Assembly: GCF_000802305.1 (NCBI RefSeq)
Contig: NZ_JTDK01000020.1
Span: 27,770 to 91,769, forward strand
Length of the DNA stretch: 64,000 nucleotides
Direction of reading: 5' to 3'
Source: Microbacterium mangrovi
Lineage (GTDB): Bacteria; Actinomycetota; Actinomycetes; Actinomycetales; Microbacteriaceae
Shown here: positions 14,881-24,727 of the stretch, piece by piece
How positions within the stretch are numbered: the stretch's first letter is position 1
Layout: every line of letters begins with the position of its first letter
Translations under genes and position numbers: made by a program
The notes under the pieces: generated by a model
Database searches by the model: none
What the model was told of the DNA's origin: nothing
What the model saw: the letters and a program-made list of their open reading frames with translations, nothing else

Positions 14881-17776
14881 GCCCTTCACCGCGAGCTTCG
14901 CCACGTCCGCCGACATGGTGGGGCGCGACGCCGAGCTCGATCGGCTCCGCTCGCTGTTCGCGCGGGCGCTCGACGGCACTCCCACGGCGGTCGTCGTCTC
15001 CGGCGAGCCCGGCATCGGCAAATCGCGGCTGCTGCGCGAGTTCGCGGCATCGGCGCGGGATGAGGCCGACGTCGTGACCGGCCGCAACGTCGACCTCGGC
15101 ACCACGCCCACCCCGTACGGCGCGATCCTGGGCCTCCTCCGCGGCCTCGTCGCCGTCCGCGGCGCGAGTGCCGTATGGCAGGCGGCCGGGCCGGGGCGCG
15201 CAGCACTGCTGCGACTGCTCCCCGATCTCGCCGACGAGGCGGACGCGGATGCCGACACAGGCCCGGCCAGTCCCGAGCGCCTCCGCGAGGCCTTCGTGAC
15301 ACTCGTCGAGACCCTCGCGCTCGCGCGACCGCTCGTGCTGGTGATCGAAGACATCCAGTGGGCCGACGAGGCCACTTTCACCCTGCTCTCATTCCTGCTC
15401 AGCGTCGCCACGCGCGGACGCCTCCTGGTCGTCCTCAGCTGGCGCACCGGCGGATCGCGTCCCCGCGACCCGGCCCGGGTCTTCGTCGGAGAGGCGACGC
15501 GTGCGGGCATGGTCGAACGCATCGAGCTCGCCCGACTCGACCCGCATTCGGCACGCCTCCTGTCCATGGCACTCCTCGGAACCGACGACGAAGATGCAGT
15601 CGACCGCCTCACCGCGCGCGCCGACGGCGTGCCCCTGTTCGTCGAAGAACTCTCGCGGCAGACCACCGGACCGCTCCCCGAGACGCTGCGCGACACCCTG
15701 CTCGGCGGCTACACCATGCTGAGCCCCGACGCCGCGCACGTCGCGCGGGTCGCCTCGGTCTCGGCCGGATGCCCCGACCACGACACCCTCGCGATCGTCT
15801 CCGCGCTCGACGGCCCACGGCTCGACGCCGCGATCCGCGAAACGGTGCAGGCCGGCGTCATGCTCGTCGACGGCGACGGCTACGCGTTCCGCCACGCCCT
15901 GCTGTGCGACGCGGTCTCCGACGAGCTGCTCCCCGGGGAGCGCGTGCGGCTGCACCGCGCCTACGCCGAGCACCTGCAGTCGGTGCTCGACGCCGACCCC
16001 CGCGCCCAGGTGCACGCCGAACTCGCCCGGCACTGGCGCGGCGCCCACGATCAGCGCCGCGCCCTGACGGCTGCGTCGACGGCGATGCGGGCGGCCAAGA
16101 ACAGGTACGCGTTCGCGGCGGCCGCGCGCTTCGGCGAACTGGCGCTCGAGCTGTGGGATCAGGTCGTCGACCCCGAAGCAGCGGCGGGCACCGACCGCCT
16201 CACCCTGATGCTGCAGGTGGCGTCGTCCCTGCGGAACGCCGGGCGCAGCGACCGTGCGCTGGCGACCGTCGACGACGCACTGGCCGATCCGGGCGTCGCC
16301 GAGAGTCCGGCGCTGCACGCCCGGTTGCTGCGCGACAAGGCGGTGTACCTCAACAACCTCGGCCGCCCCGGCGCCGTCGACCTGCTCGAAGAAGCCCTCC
16401 GGGTGCTCGACGCGCACGCCGTCGACGACGATCGCCTGCGCGCCGTGATCACCAACTACCTCGCCAGCCGTCACATGGTCGCCGGCCGGGTCGACGCCGC
16501 GATCGCGACCGCCGACGACGCGTGGTCGCTGGCGGAGCGATCCGGCGACCGGGATGAGATGTCGATCGCACGCAACATGAGGGCCTCCGCCCGGATGCAC
16601 CGCGGCGACTTCGATGAAGCGCTCGCGGACTTCGCGTCGGCGCGAGAGTACGCGGGCAACACCAACGCGACCCTGCGCTATTACGTCAACTACTCCGACA
16701 CTCTGACGATGCTCGGCCGCTACCGCGAAGCGGTCGCCGTCGCCGAAGAAGGACTCGATCGCGCCCGCGCCCTCGGCGTGGAGCGTTCGTCGGGGTCGAT
16801 GCTCGTGCAGAACATGATCGAACCGCTCGTGGAGCTCGGTGAGATCGACCGAGCCGAGGCCCTGCTGACGCGAAGCCTCGACCTGCCCACCTTCCCCGTG
16901 ATCCGCGCCTACATGACGGCATCCCGCGTGCGCGTGCTCGCCTGGCGCGGCGAGGCGGATGCGGCAGCCGCGCTGCTGCGCGAGACCAGGCCCGTGCACG
17001 ACGCAGCGGCCACGTTCGAGCGCCAGGTCTGGTACGCCCTGGTCGAAATGGACATCGCCACCGCCGAAGCCGCCGGAGACCACGTCACGGCCCTCCGCGC
17101 CGCCGCGCACATGCTCGACGACGACGGCCCCATGACGCTGCACACGGCGCGCATCCTCCTGCAGGGCGCGGCCGACGTCGCGCTGGTGCGCCTGCGCGGC
17201 GCCCTCCCCCGCACCGAACTGGACGCGATCGCGGAGCGCATCGAGACCGCGTGGGATGCCCTTCCCGCCGCCTGGTGCGGGCCGCGCTGGCGCACGATCG
17301 CACGCTCGCTGCTGCACCCGGATGCCGCCGCCCTCGCTCGGGCTGTCGATGCCGCCGACGCCGGCGACGTCCCCGCACCGATGCGCATCGTGACCCGGCT
17401 GGAGCTGTCCCGCACGCTCGCCGCGGACCGCGACCGGCCCGGCGCCGCCTCCGCCCTCGCGGAGGCGACCACGCTCGCGGACGAACTCCACCACGTCCCG
17501 CTGCAGCGCGCTGTCGCCGCCTTCGGCGCGGCATCGGGCCTCGCCGCACACGCGGGCGAGGCGTCGACGATCGCCGATGCCGGCTTCACCGCCCGCGAAC
17601 TCCAGGTGCTGGCGCTGCTGGCCGAGGGGCTCACGAACCGTCAGATCAGCGAGCGGCTCGTGATCAGCGTGAAGACGGTCAGCGTGCACGTCTCGGCCAT
17701 CCTGCGCAAGCTCGGCGTCGCGTCCCGCACCGAAGCCGCCGTCGCCGCCGTGGGCGCACTCGCCCCCGCGCCGTGA
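14879..17776 (+). CDS. LAL-type LuxR family transcriptional regulator
   Basis: A 965-residue ATP-binding regulator. The N-terminal AAA/NACHT-like ATPase has Walker A GEPGIGKS (42-49) and Walker B VLVIEDIQWAD near residue 160; a long helical, TPR-like middle follows, and the C-terminus carries a LuxR helix-turn-helix from about residue 900 (FTARELQVLALLAEGLTNRQISERL, then VKTVSVHVSAILRKLG). Such proteins usually integrate a small-molecule or protein signal and activate catabolic or secondary-metabolite genes; the target is not evident here. The ATG at 14879 is chosen over an in-frame ATG at 14828 because of the nearby -10-like CACGAT. GGAGG abuts the start. Confidence 0.9.
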   Translation: MPFTASFATSADMVGRDAELDRLRSLFARALDGTPTAVVVSGEPGIGKSRLLREFAASARDEADVVTGRNVDLGTTPTPYGAILGLLRGLVAVRGASAVWQAAGPGRAALLRLLPDLADEADADADTGPASPERLREAFVTLVETLALARPLVLVIEDIQWADEATFTLLSFLLSVATRGRLLVVLSWRTGGSRPRDPARVFVGEATRAGMVERIELARLDPHSARLLSMALLGTDDEDAVDRLTARADGVPLFVEELSRQTTGPLPETLRDTLLGGYTMLSPDAAHVARVASVSAGCPDHDTLAIVSALDGPRLDAAIRETVQAGVMLVDGDGYAFRHALLCDAVSDELLPGERVRLHRAYAEHLQSVLDADPRAQVHAELARHWRGAHDQRRALTAASTAMRAAKNRYAFAAAARFGELALELWDQVVDPEAAAGTDRLTLMLQVASSLRNAGRSDRALATVDDALADPGVAESPALHARLLRDKAVYLNNLGRPGAVDLLEEALRVLDAHAVDDDRLRAVITNYLASRHMVAGRVDAAIATADDAWSLAERSGDRDEMSIARNMRASARMHRGDFDEALADFASAREYAGNTNATLRYYVNYSDTLTMLGRYREAVAVAEEGLDRARALGVERSSGSMLVQNMIEPLVELGEIDRAEALLTRSLDLPTFPVIRAYMTASRVRVLAWRGEADAAAALLRETRPVHDAAATFERQVWYALVEMDIATAEAAGDHVTALRAAAHMLDDDGPMTLHTARILLQGAADVALVRLRGALPRTELDAIAERIETAWDALPAAWCGPRWRTIARSLLHPDAAALARAVDAADAGDVPAPMRIVTRLELSRTLAADRDRPGAASALAEATTLADELHHVPLQRAVAAFGAASGLAAHAGEASTIADAGFTARELQVLALLAEGLTNRQISERLVISVKTVSVHVSAILRKLGVASRTEAAVAAVGALAPAP

Positions 17777-17857
17777 CGCCGAACGCCGCGCCCGGGACGC
17801 CGCACTGGTTCGGAGCATCCCCCGGCATCAGGTAGACTCGTAGGGTTGCTTGAGCAA

Positions 17858-17934
<77 letters not shown>

Positions 17935-17939
17935 GCAGA

Positions 17940-17977
17940 AGAGGACCGGTCCGCGATGGCCGGTCCTCTGTCGTTTT
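17940..17977 (+). terminator. Intrinsic terminator of tRNA-Pro
   Basis: Ten-base stem AGAGGACCGG with CCGGTCCTCT (17940-17949 and 17960-17969), followed by GTCGTTTT. A standard factor-independent terminator six bases after the tRNA. Confidence 0.8.
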
Positions 17978-18070
17978 CCGGTGGATTGTAGCGACTCCGA
18001 AGATCGTGTGCAATGGCCGGGTAAGGCACCTGTACTCCGGCTAACCTCGCCGTCGAACGGGAGGCACAGC

Positions 18071-18331
18071 ATGAGTATCGGAACAGGAATCGTTCTCTTC
18101 GTCATCGGCGCGATCCTCGAGTGGGCACTGAACATCTCGGTGTCGTGGATCGACCTGCACATGGTCGGATGGATCCTCATGATCGCCGGCGCGATCATCT
18201 TCGTGCTCGGGCTCATCTTCATGCTCCGCCGCCGGCGCAGCGTGACGACGAACCGCACGATGGTCGATCCTGAGGGCCAGGCGCGGGTCACGCGACAGTC
18301 GACCAGCACCACCCCGGACGACGAACTCTGA
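18071..18331 (+). CDS. DUF6458 family small membrane protein
   Basis: An 86-residue protein with two hydrophobic segments (about 3-20 and 30-49, the second being VGWILMIAGAIIFVLGLIFML) followed by an RRRR stop-transfer cluster and a polar tail. It matches the pattern of the actinobacterial DUF6458 proteins, whose function is unknown. A clear ribosome site, GGGAGG six bases before the ATG, sets the start. It appears to be a single-gene unit ending at the 18353 hairpin. Confidence 0.85.
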   Translation: MSIGTGIVLFVIGAILEWALNISVSWIDLHMVGWILMIAGAIIFVLGLIFMLRRRRSVTTNRTMVDPEGQARVTRQSTSTTPDDEL

Positions 18332-18352
18332 CGATCAGTCTTCACATCTCGA

Positions 18353-18383
18353 GACGGGCCCGGCGAACGACGCCGGGCCCGTC
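18353..18383 (+). terminator. Strong hairpin terminator after the DUF6458 gene
   Basis: GACGGGCCCGGCG pairs perfectly (13 bases) with CGCCGGGCCCGTC around the loop AACGA. No T-run follows. Confidence 0.6.
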
Positions 18384-18471
18384 GCCGCGTGCCGGGCGGT
18401 TCGCAGATCATTCACACCATCGGATTTGGGAGAATGGGGCGTCCGATTCCGCCGACTCCCCCGGAGACTGC

Positions 18472-19257
18472 ATGCGTCCTCTGCGCCTGATCGCCTTCGA
18501 TCTCGACGACACGCTCGCGCCGTCCAAGGCCGCGATCGACCCGCGCATCGGCTCCCAGCTGATCGCCCTCGCCGAACGGGTGGAGGTCGCGATCATCTCC
18601 GGCGGCCAACTGGGCCAGTTCGAGAAGCAGGTCGTCGACCGGCTTCCGTCGGCCGAGGCATCCGTCCTCGACCACATCCACCTGCTGCCCACGTGCGGCA
18701 CCCAGTACTACCGCATCGAACCCGACGGGGTGCGCACGGTGTACGCGCACTCGCTCTCCGACGACGAGAAGCAGCGCGCCCTGGCCGCCGTCGAGTCCGA
18801 GGCGCGGCGCCTGGGCCTGTGGGAGGCCGAGACCTGGGGTCCCGCTCTCGAAGACCGGCGGTCGCAGATCACCTACTCGGCCCTCGGCCAGCAGGCCCCC
18901 CTCGACGCGAAGGTCGCGTGGGACCCCACCGGGTCCAAGAAGAACGCACTGCGCGAGGCCGTGCAGTCGCTGCTTCCCGACCTCGAGGTGCGCTCCGGCG
19001 GCTCCACCTCGGTCGACATCACCCACCGCGGCATCGACAAGGCGTACGGGATGCAGCAGCTGCGTGAGCAGACCGGCATCCCGCTCGACGACATGCTGTT
19101 CGTCGGCGACCGGCTCGACCCGGACGGCAACGACTACCCGGTACTCGCCATGGGCGTCGCCTGTCAGGCCGTTGACGGCTGGCACGCGACGGCCGAGTAC
19201 CTCGACGCGCTGCTGCCGACGCTCAGCGTGCGGGAGGCGGACGCTCCCGCACGCTGA
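18472..19257 (+). CDS. HAD-IIB family hydrolase
   Basis: A 261-residue phosphatase of the HAD superfamily with the type IIB cap, as in phosphomannomutase-like and sucrose-phosphate phosphatase-like enzymes. Motif I is DLDDT with nucleophile Asp10 and acid Asp12; IISGGQ is motif II; DAKVAWDPTGSKKNAL spans the cap-to-core return; LFVGDRLDPDGNDYP is motif IV with the metal-binding aspartates. A sugar phosphate is the most likely substrate. The gene converges with the GH3 glycosidase gene with only six bases between the stops. Confidence 0.9.
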   Translation: MRPLRLIAFDLDDTLAPSKAAIDPRIGSQLIALAERVEVAIISGGQLGQFEKQVVDRLPSAEASVLDHIHLLPTCGTQYYRIEPDGVRTVYAHSLSDDEKQRALAAVESEARRLGLWEAETWGPALEDRRSQITYSALGQQAPLDAKVAWDPTGSKKNALREAVQSLLPDLEVRSGGSTSVDITHRGIDKAYGMQQLREQTGIPLDDMLFVGDRLDPDGNDYPVLAMGVACQAVDGWHATAEYLDALLPTLSVREADAPAR

Positions 19258-19263
19258 GGCGGG

Positions 19264-21513
19264 TCAGCCGGCGTTGGCTGTGGCGATCAGCTGCTCGAGC
19301 TGCTCGCGGTTGATCGGTGCGCCGGGGAACGAGACCATGCGGCCGATCGGGAACGACGCCATCATCTTCATCATCCCCTCGTCCCCGCTGCCCATGTCGA
19401 CGCCGCCGAACATCTCGGCCATGGCCTGCTGCACGATCGGGCCGGCGACGGGGTGCTGGAACAGGTCGGCGACCGACGACTCGAACGACAGCGGAACATC
19501 CACCGGGTCGCCCGCGATCTCGACGGAGACCGACGAGCGGATGTCGCGGCTGGATGCGGCGACATCCACGACGTACGTCCCGCCCTCGACGATCCAGCCG
19601 TCGACGCGGATGTCCCAGTACGCGAGGTCCTCCCGACGCACCGTCAGCTCGACCGCGACGGTCTCGCCCGGTTCGAGCGACACCGGCGCGAACGCCTTGA
19701 GCTCGCGCGGCGCCCGCTGCACGACCGATGAGACCGGCGCGGTGTAGACCTGCACGATCTCGCGACCCGCGACCGCGCCGGTGTTGGTCACCGGGATCGT
19801 GACGAGCACGTCGCCCGCAGCGTCGACGGATGCCGTGGCATCCCCGTACGCGAACGTCGTGTACGAGAGCCCGTGCCCGAACGGGAACGTGACCTCGAGG
19901 CCCTTCGCGTCGTACCAGCGGTAGCCGACGAGCAGACCCTCGCCGTAGCGGACGTGGCCGAACTCGCCCGGGAAGTTGCCGAACGAGGGGTTGTCCTCGA
20001 GGCGCACCGGGATGGTCTCGGTGAGCTTGCCGGAGGGGTTCACGGCGCCGAACAGCACGTCGGCGGTCGCACCGCCGCCGGCCTGGCCGAGCAGCCACGC
20101 CTCGACGATCGCCGGAACGGTGCCGGCGAACGGCAGCGCCACGACGCCGCCGTTGGAGAGCACGACGACCGTGCGCGGGTTGGCCCGAACGACGGCATCG
20201 ATGAGCTCGAGCTGCGCGGCCGGCAGGTCCATGTGCTCACGGTCGAAGCCCTCGGACTCCTCCGACGCCGGAAGACCCGCGAACACCACGGCGACGTCGG
20301 CGGCGGATGCCGCGGCGACCGCCTCGGCACGGAGGGCCGAAGCGTCCGCCGAAGCGTCCAGCGTGAAGCCCGGGGCGAACGCGACCTCGGCCTGCGCGTA
20401 CGCACGGATCTCGTCGAGCGCGTTCTCGAGACGCGTCGGGTTGATCAGCGACGAACCCGCGCCCTGGTACCGCGGCGTGCGGGCGAACTCGCCGATGACC
20501 GCCAGCTTCGCGTCGCGCTTCAGCGGGAGGATGCCGCTCTCCGCGCCCTCGACGGGCTCGTTGCGCAGCAGCACGATGCCTCGACCGGCGGCCTCGCGTG
20601 CGAGGGCGTGGTGAGCGTCGACATCGAGAGGGCCGGCAGCCGCTGGGCGCTCCTGCGACTTGCGCACGAGGTCGAGCACGCGGTTCGCTGCGACATCCAG
20701 CGCCGCCTCGTCGAGCGTGCCGTCCTGCACGGCGGCGACCAGCTGCGCGTCGGTGCGCCCGCCCGACGCGGGCATCTCGAGGTCGAGGCCGGCGGGAAGG
20801 CCCACCACGCGGTCGTTGACGGCACCCCAGTCCGAGACGACCAGGCCTTCGAAGCCCCACTCGCCGCGCAGCACCTGGGTGAGCAGCCACGGGTCCTCCG
20901 ACGCGTACACGCCGTTGATGCGGTTGTAGGAGCACATGACCGTCCACGGCTGGGCATCCTCGACCACGCGCTGGAAGCCGCGCAGGTAGATCTCCCGCAG
21001 CGGCCGCGGGTCGATGTCGGAGCTGGCCCGCATGCGGTCGTGCTCCTGGTTGTTGGCCGCGAAGTGCTTCAGCGACGAGCCGACGCCCTGCGACTGGATG
21101 CCGCGCACGAGACCCGCGCCCATGACCCCGGACACGATGGGGTCCTCGGACATGTACTCGAAGTTTCGGCCGCACAGCGGCGAGCGCTTGATGTTGATGC
21201 CGGGGCCGAGGAGGACCGCGACGTCCTCGATCGCCGATTCGACGCCGAGGGCGGCGCCGACCCGCTCGGCGAGGGCGGCATCCCACGAGGCGGCGAGCCC
21301 GACCGCGGGCGGGAAGCAGGTCGCCGGGACGCTGTCGGCGAGGCCCAGGTGGTCGCTGCCTCCGGTCTGCTTGCGCAGTCCGTGCGGGCCGTCGGTGAGC
21401 ATCACCGACGGGACGCCGACGCGCTCGACGCCCTTGGTGGTCCAGAAGTCGCGGCCGCTGGTGAGGGAGGCCTTCTCTTCGAGGGTGAGATCGCTGGCCG
21501 TGATGTCGGTCAT
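19264..21513 (-). CDS. GH3 family beta-glycosidase (beta-glucosidase-like)
   Basis: Exo-acting glycoside hydrolase of 749 residues without a signal peptide, so it probably acts on imported oligosaccharides. The N-terminal (alpha/beta)8 domain has nucleophile Asp228 in GLVVSDWGAV and the substrate-binding stretch VGSSLKHFAANNQEHDR; the GH3 C-terminal sandwich covers about 315-540, and a fibronectin-III-like domain follows (about 565-640), as in many beta-glucosidases. A short extra C-terminal tail of about 80 residues ends the protein. It lies ten bases behind the MFS transporter gene on the same strand and is probably its operon partner, under the divergent TetR gene. Confidence 0.9.
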   Translation of the reverse strand: MTDITASDLTLEEKASLTSGRDFWTTKGVERVGVPSVMLTDGPHGLRKQTGGSDHLGLADSVPATCFPPAVGLAASWDAALAERVGAALGVESAIEDVAVLLGPGINIKRSPLCGRNFEYMSEDPIVSGVMGAGLVRGIQSQGVGSSLKHFAANNQEHDRMRASSDIDPRPLREIYLRGFQRVVEDAQPWTVMCSYNRINGVYASEDPWLLTQVLRGEWGFEGLVVSDWGAVNDRVVGLPAGLDLEMPASGGRTDAQLVAAVQDGTLDEAALDVAANRVLDLVRKSQERPAAAGPLDVDAHHALAREAAGRGIVLLRNEPVEGAESGILPLKRDAKLAVIGEFARTPRYQGAGSSLINPTRLENALDEIRAYAQAEVAFAPGFTLDASADASALRAEAVAAASAADVAVVFAGLPASEESEGFDREHMDLPAAQLELIDAVVRANPRTVVVLSNGGVVALPFAGTVPAIVEAWLLGQAGGGATADVLFGAVNPSGKLTETIPVRLEDNPSFGNFPGEFGHVRYGEGLLVGYRWYDAKGLEVTFPFGHGLSYTTFAYGDATASVDAAGDVLVTIPVTNTGAVAGREIVQVYTAPVSSVVQRAPRELKAFAPVSLEPGETVAVELTVRREDLAYWDIRVDGWIVEGGTYVVDVAASSRDIRSSVSVEIAGDPVDVPLSFESSVADLFQHPVAGPIVQQAMAEMFGGVDMGSGDEGMMKMMASFPIGRMVSFPGAPINREQLEQLIATANAG

Positions 21514-21523
21514 CCGGGTTTCC

Positions 21524-22825
21524 TTACTTGGTGGATTTGATGAAGAAGACGCAGACCGCGCCGAGGATGCTCAGCACCACGCCGATCGGGAACAGGGCCG
21601 AGTATCCCGCCATCAGTACGATCGCACCGGCGATGCCCGGAGCGAAGGTCTGCGGCAGCGTGGCGGCGATGTTGACGACGCCGAGGTCCTTGGCGAACGA
21701 CTTGGCCGAGGGCAGCACCTGGCTCATGAGCGCGGTGTCGACGGCCTGGAACATGCCGAAGCCGAAGCCCATGATCGCGGTCATGATGAGCCAGGAGGTG
21801 AACGTCGGCGAAATCCACGGAAGCAGGAGTGCCGCAGCCATCAGGATGGAGGATCCGAAGACGAAGGGCTTGCGGCGTCCGACCTTGTCCGAGAGCGGGC
21901 CGGAGAACGCGGTCGCGATGATCGTTCCGACGAGGCCCACGAGTCCGAGAAGCGGGATGACTGTGTTCGGGTCCTTGATGCCGAGGTAGTCGCTCAGGAT
22001 GTACAGCTGATAGCCGGTGACGCCGAAGTAGCCGGTGTAGAGCAGCAGACGGCCGGTGAAAGCCCAGAAGAAGTCGGGATGCTTGACCGGGTTGACCCAG
22101 AAGGTGCGCAGGAAGTCGGCGAAGCTGAACGGCTCCTTGTCGAAGTTGGTGCTGGGGTGGTCGGGGTTGAACACGAGGAACAGGGTCAGGATCACGACCG
22201 CGAACACCGCGAAGAAGATGTAGCCGACGACGAGGCTGTTGAACAGCATGGAGCCGACGATCTGGCCGCCGAGCGCACCGACCATCAGGCCGATGCCGGA
22301 CAGGGTCGCGAAGGTTCCTCGGCGGGCGACCGGGACGCGGTCGGGGAGCACCGCCGAGAGCGGCCCCTGCGCGAAGTTGTAGCAGATCTGCACCAGGCAC
22401 CAGGCGATGACGATCCCGAGCAGGGAGTTCGCGAAGGCGAGGCCGACGAGCGAGAGTCCCCCGGCGAGGGCGCCGAGGAAGATCCACGGTGCGCGGCGTC
22501 CGTACTTGGACCTGGTGCGGTCGGAGATCTGTCCGGCGATGGGCTGCGCGACCAGGGCGCAGAGGGCGCCGATGGTCGCGACGATCGCGAAGTAGGCGAC
22601 CTTGAGCTTCTCGTCGGGGTAGATGAGCTCGATCTGGTGCGGCAGGAGGATCCCGGGAACCGCACCCCAGATGATGAAGATCGAGAGGTTGGCCGGAAGG
22701 ATCCAGCCCAGGAGCCGCCGGACGCCCTTGATCGGCGCGGGCGGGTCGACCTCGCCGGAGGCGGTGCGGACGAAGGTGGTCTCGGTGAGCGGCGCCGACG
22801 GGGTCGGCTCTGACGTCGATGTCAT
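21524..22825 (-). CDS. MFS/GPH-type sugar transporter
   Basis: A 433-residue membrane protein with about twelve predicted helices. The loop after helix 2 reads GQISDRTRSKYGRRAPWI, typical of the glycoside-pentoside-hexuronide (MelB-like) and related transporters; the matching loop in the second half is GPLSDKVGRRKPF. Substrate import of a beta-glucoside or other oligosaccharide is inferred from the adjacent GH3 gene. The start at 22825 has GAGGAAA a few bases before it. The gene is divergent from tetR and the intergenic palindrome at 22873 probably controls both. A paralogue lies at 24828. Confidence 0.88.
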   Translation of the reverse strand: MTSTSEPTPSAPLTETTFVRTASGEVDPPAPIKGVRRLLGWILPANLSIFIIWGAVPGILLPHQIELIYPDEKLKVAYFAIVATIGALCALVAQPIAGQISDRTRSKYGRRAPWIFLGALAGGLSLVGLAFANSLLGIVIAWCLVQICYNFAQGPLSAVLPDRVPVARRGTFATLSGIGLMVGALGGQIVGSMLFNSLVVGYIFFAVFAVVILTLFLVFNPDHPSTNFDKEPFSFADFLRTFWVNPVKHPDFFWAFTGRLLLYTGYFGVTGYQLYILSDYLGIKDPNTVIPLLGLVGLVGTIIATAFSGPLSDKVGRRKPFVFGSSILMAAALLLPWISPTFTSWLIMTAIMGFGFGMFQAVDTALMSQVLPSAKSFAKDLGVVNIAATLPQTFAPGIAGAIVLMAGYSALFPIGVVLSILGAVCVFFIKSTK

Positions 22826-22872
22826 GGGTTTCCTCTGAGGAAGGAGCTGGAACGCCCGGGCATGAGCGCAGA

Positions 22873-22895
22873 AAAACCGTACAACACTCGGTTTT
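22873..22895. promoter_or_regulatory. Candidate TetR operator
   Basis: Inverted repeat AAAACCG (22873-22879) and CGGTTTT (22889-22895) with a nine-base spacer, in the gap between the divergent MFS and TetR genes. It lies 39 bases before the TetR start. Confidence 0.5.
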
Positions 22896-22933
22896 GGATG
22901 CGCAAGAGGTCTCCGGCGGTCTACGCTCGGAGC

Positions 22934-23536
22934 ATGGCAAAACGAGGATCGTACGCGAAGGGCGTCGCCAAGCGCGAAGAGATCCTCACGCGCGCCCTGG
23001 AGGTCGTCGCCGAGCAGGGCTTCCGCAGCGCGTCCGTGCGCGAGATCGCGGATGCCGTGGGCCTCAGCCAAGCAGGACTCCTGCACTACTTCGGCACGAA
23101 GGAACAGCTGTTCGTCGAGATCCTGCGCAAGCGCGACGAGGTCGACCTCGTCCGCTTCACACACGACCCGGACTCCCCCGCATTCATCCGCGAGGACTAC
23201 GCCGCCGTCATCGAGCACAACTCCGAGGTGCCCGGCCTCGTCGAGCTGTTCTCCCGCATGTCCGTGGAGGCCGCCGACCCGGAGCATCCGGCGCACGACT
23301 ACTTCGTCGCCCGCGGAGAAGCGGTGCGCACCACGTTCGCCGAGGCGCTCCGTCACCGTCAGGAGGCCGGCGAGCTGACCGACGCGATCGACGCCGAGAC
23401 CCTCGCCCGCATCTTCCAGGCGGTCTCCGACGGACTCCAGGTGCAGTGGCTGCTCGACCGCGACGTCGACATGCCCGGCGCCGTCGGCGCGCTGTTCGAC
23501 GCCCTCGCGTCACCGCCCCCTCCCCGCCGGCCATGA
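22934..23536 (+). CDS. TetR/AcrR family repressor
   Basis: A 200-residue regulator with an N-terminal TetR helix-turn-helix (ILTRALEVVAEQGFRSASVREIADAVGLSQAGLLHYFGTKEQLF, about 17-60) and a variable helical ligand domain. It is divergent from the MFS-GH3 pair and its stop overlaps the ROK gene start as ATGA, so it is cotranscribed with the second regulator. Likely role is repression of sugar uptake and hydrolysis until an oligosaccharide or glucoside inducer appears. The start at 22934 lies six bases after TACGCT, pointing to leaderless translation. Confidence 0.9.
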   Translation: MAKRGSYAKGVAKREEILTRALEVVAEQGFRSASVREIADAVGLSQAGLLHYFGTKEQLFVEILRKRDEVDLVRFTHDPDSPAFIREDYAAVIEHNSEVPGLVELFSRMSVEAADPEHPAHDYFVARGEAVRTTFAEALRHRQEAGELTDAIDAETLARIFQAVSDGLQVQWLLDRDVDMPGAVGALFDALASPPPPRRP

Positions 23537-24723
23537 CGCAGCCGTCGCTCGACACCGCCGACATCCGGCGCCGCAACCTGTCGGCGGTGCTCGGGCATGT
23601 GATCGAGCAGGGCGCGGCATCCCGCAGCGGGATCGCCGACGCCACCGCGCTGTCCCGGGGCGCGGTGACCTCCCTCGTGGTGGACCTCACCGCCGCCGGG
23701 CTCCTGCGCGAGCGCGAGGCCGTGGCCGCCGCCAAGGGCCGCCCACGCGTGCTGCTCGAACCGGCCGCCGATGACCTCTGCCTGATCGCAGCCCTGCTGG
23801 ATGCCGACCGCGCGACGGTCGTGGCATCCACCCTCGGAGGCGTCGAACTGCTGCGGGTGCAGCGCCGGCACGGCCGCCCGATGGGCGACCCGGACGCGAT
23901 CGCCGCCGTGCTCGCGGCGACGATCGACGAGGTCGCCGCCGCCGTGCCGCGCCGCATCACCGACCTCGCGATCGTGGTGTGGGCCCCGGTGGCGGGCACG
24001 CCGCCGGTCGTCCTCGCCGACACCGACCTGCAGTGGGGGGAAGTCGACCTCATCGCCCTCACCCGGGCCGGGTCGGAGGCCGTGCGCTCCTTCGAGGCGC
24101 ACGGCGGGTCCGTCGAGCTCATCGCCGACTCGGAGGTCGCCGCGCTCGCCGAGCACGCGTCGGCGGGCCACCCGGACGGAATGCTCTACCTGAAGGCCGA
24201 CTCGGGCGTCGGCGGTGCGATCGTGCTGGGAGCCCGCACCCCGCGGGTGATCGGCGCCGCGCTCGGCCACCAGCCGATCATCCCCGACGGCGAGCTGTGC
24301 GAGTGCGGCCAGCACGGCTGCCTCGTCACCGTCGCCGGCCCCGACGTCCTCCTCGCCGCGACGGGACTCACCGACCTGGCGACCACCGAGGGCCTGGATG
24401 CCGCCCTCGCCGAGTTCACCACGCGGGTGCGCGCCGGCGACGCCCGGGCCGTGGCGGCCTGGACGCCGGCCTGCGCCGAAGTGGCGCGGGCCGTGCAGAT
24501 CAGCGCGACGGCGTTCTGGCCGGAGACCATCGTGCTCGGCGGGTTCTACGCCGGCCTCGCCGCCGATGTGGAGGCCGTGCTGCGGAGCATCCAGCCCCAC
24601 ATCGCCCAGGCCCGGGCGCTCCCCGTGCCTCGCGTCGTCGGGAGCGTGCTCGGGGCGGATGCCGCCCTGCTGGGGGCGCAGCGCGCCGCGCGGGCCCGTG
24701 TGATCGCCGATCCCCTTCACTGA
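23533..24723 (+). CDS. ROK family transcriptional regulator
   Basis: A 396-residue NagC/XylR-type protein: an N-terminal winged helix (about 10-65, with SRSGIADATALSRGAVTSLVVDL) joined to a ROK sugar-kinase-like domain. The zinc-binding ROK signature CECGQHGCL is intact at about residues 256-264, and GGAIVLG and LGHQPI fit the sugar-binding region. ATP-site motifs are not obvious, so it is a sugar-sensing regulator rather than a kinase. It is coupled to tetR and followed by an MFS transporter and an esterase that it may control. Confidence 0.88.
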   Translation: MTQPSLDTADIRRRNLSAVLGHVIEQGAASRSGIADATALSRGAVTSLVVDLTAAGLLREREAVAAAKGRPRVLLEPAADDLCLIAALLDADRATVVASTLGGVELLRVQRRHGRPMGDPDAIAAVLAATIDEVAAAVPRRITDLAIVVWAPVAGTPPVVLADTDLQWGEVDLIALTRAGSEAVRSFEAHGGSVELIADSEVAALAEHASAGHPDGMLYLKADSGVGGAIVLGARTPRVIGAALGHQPIIPDGELCECGQHGCLVTVAGPDVLLAATGLTDLATTEGLDAALAEFTTRVRAGDARAVAAWTPACAEVARAVQISATAFWPETIVLGGFYAGLAADVEAVLRSIQPHIAQARALPVPRVVGSVLGADAALLGAQRAARARVIADPLH

Positions 24724-24727
24724 CATA

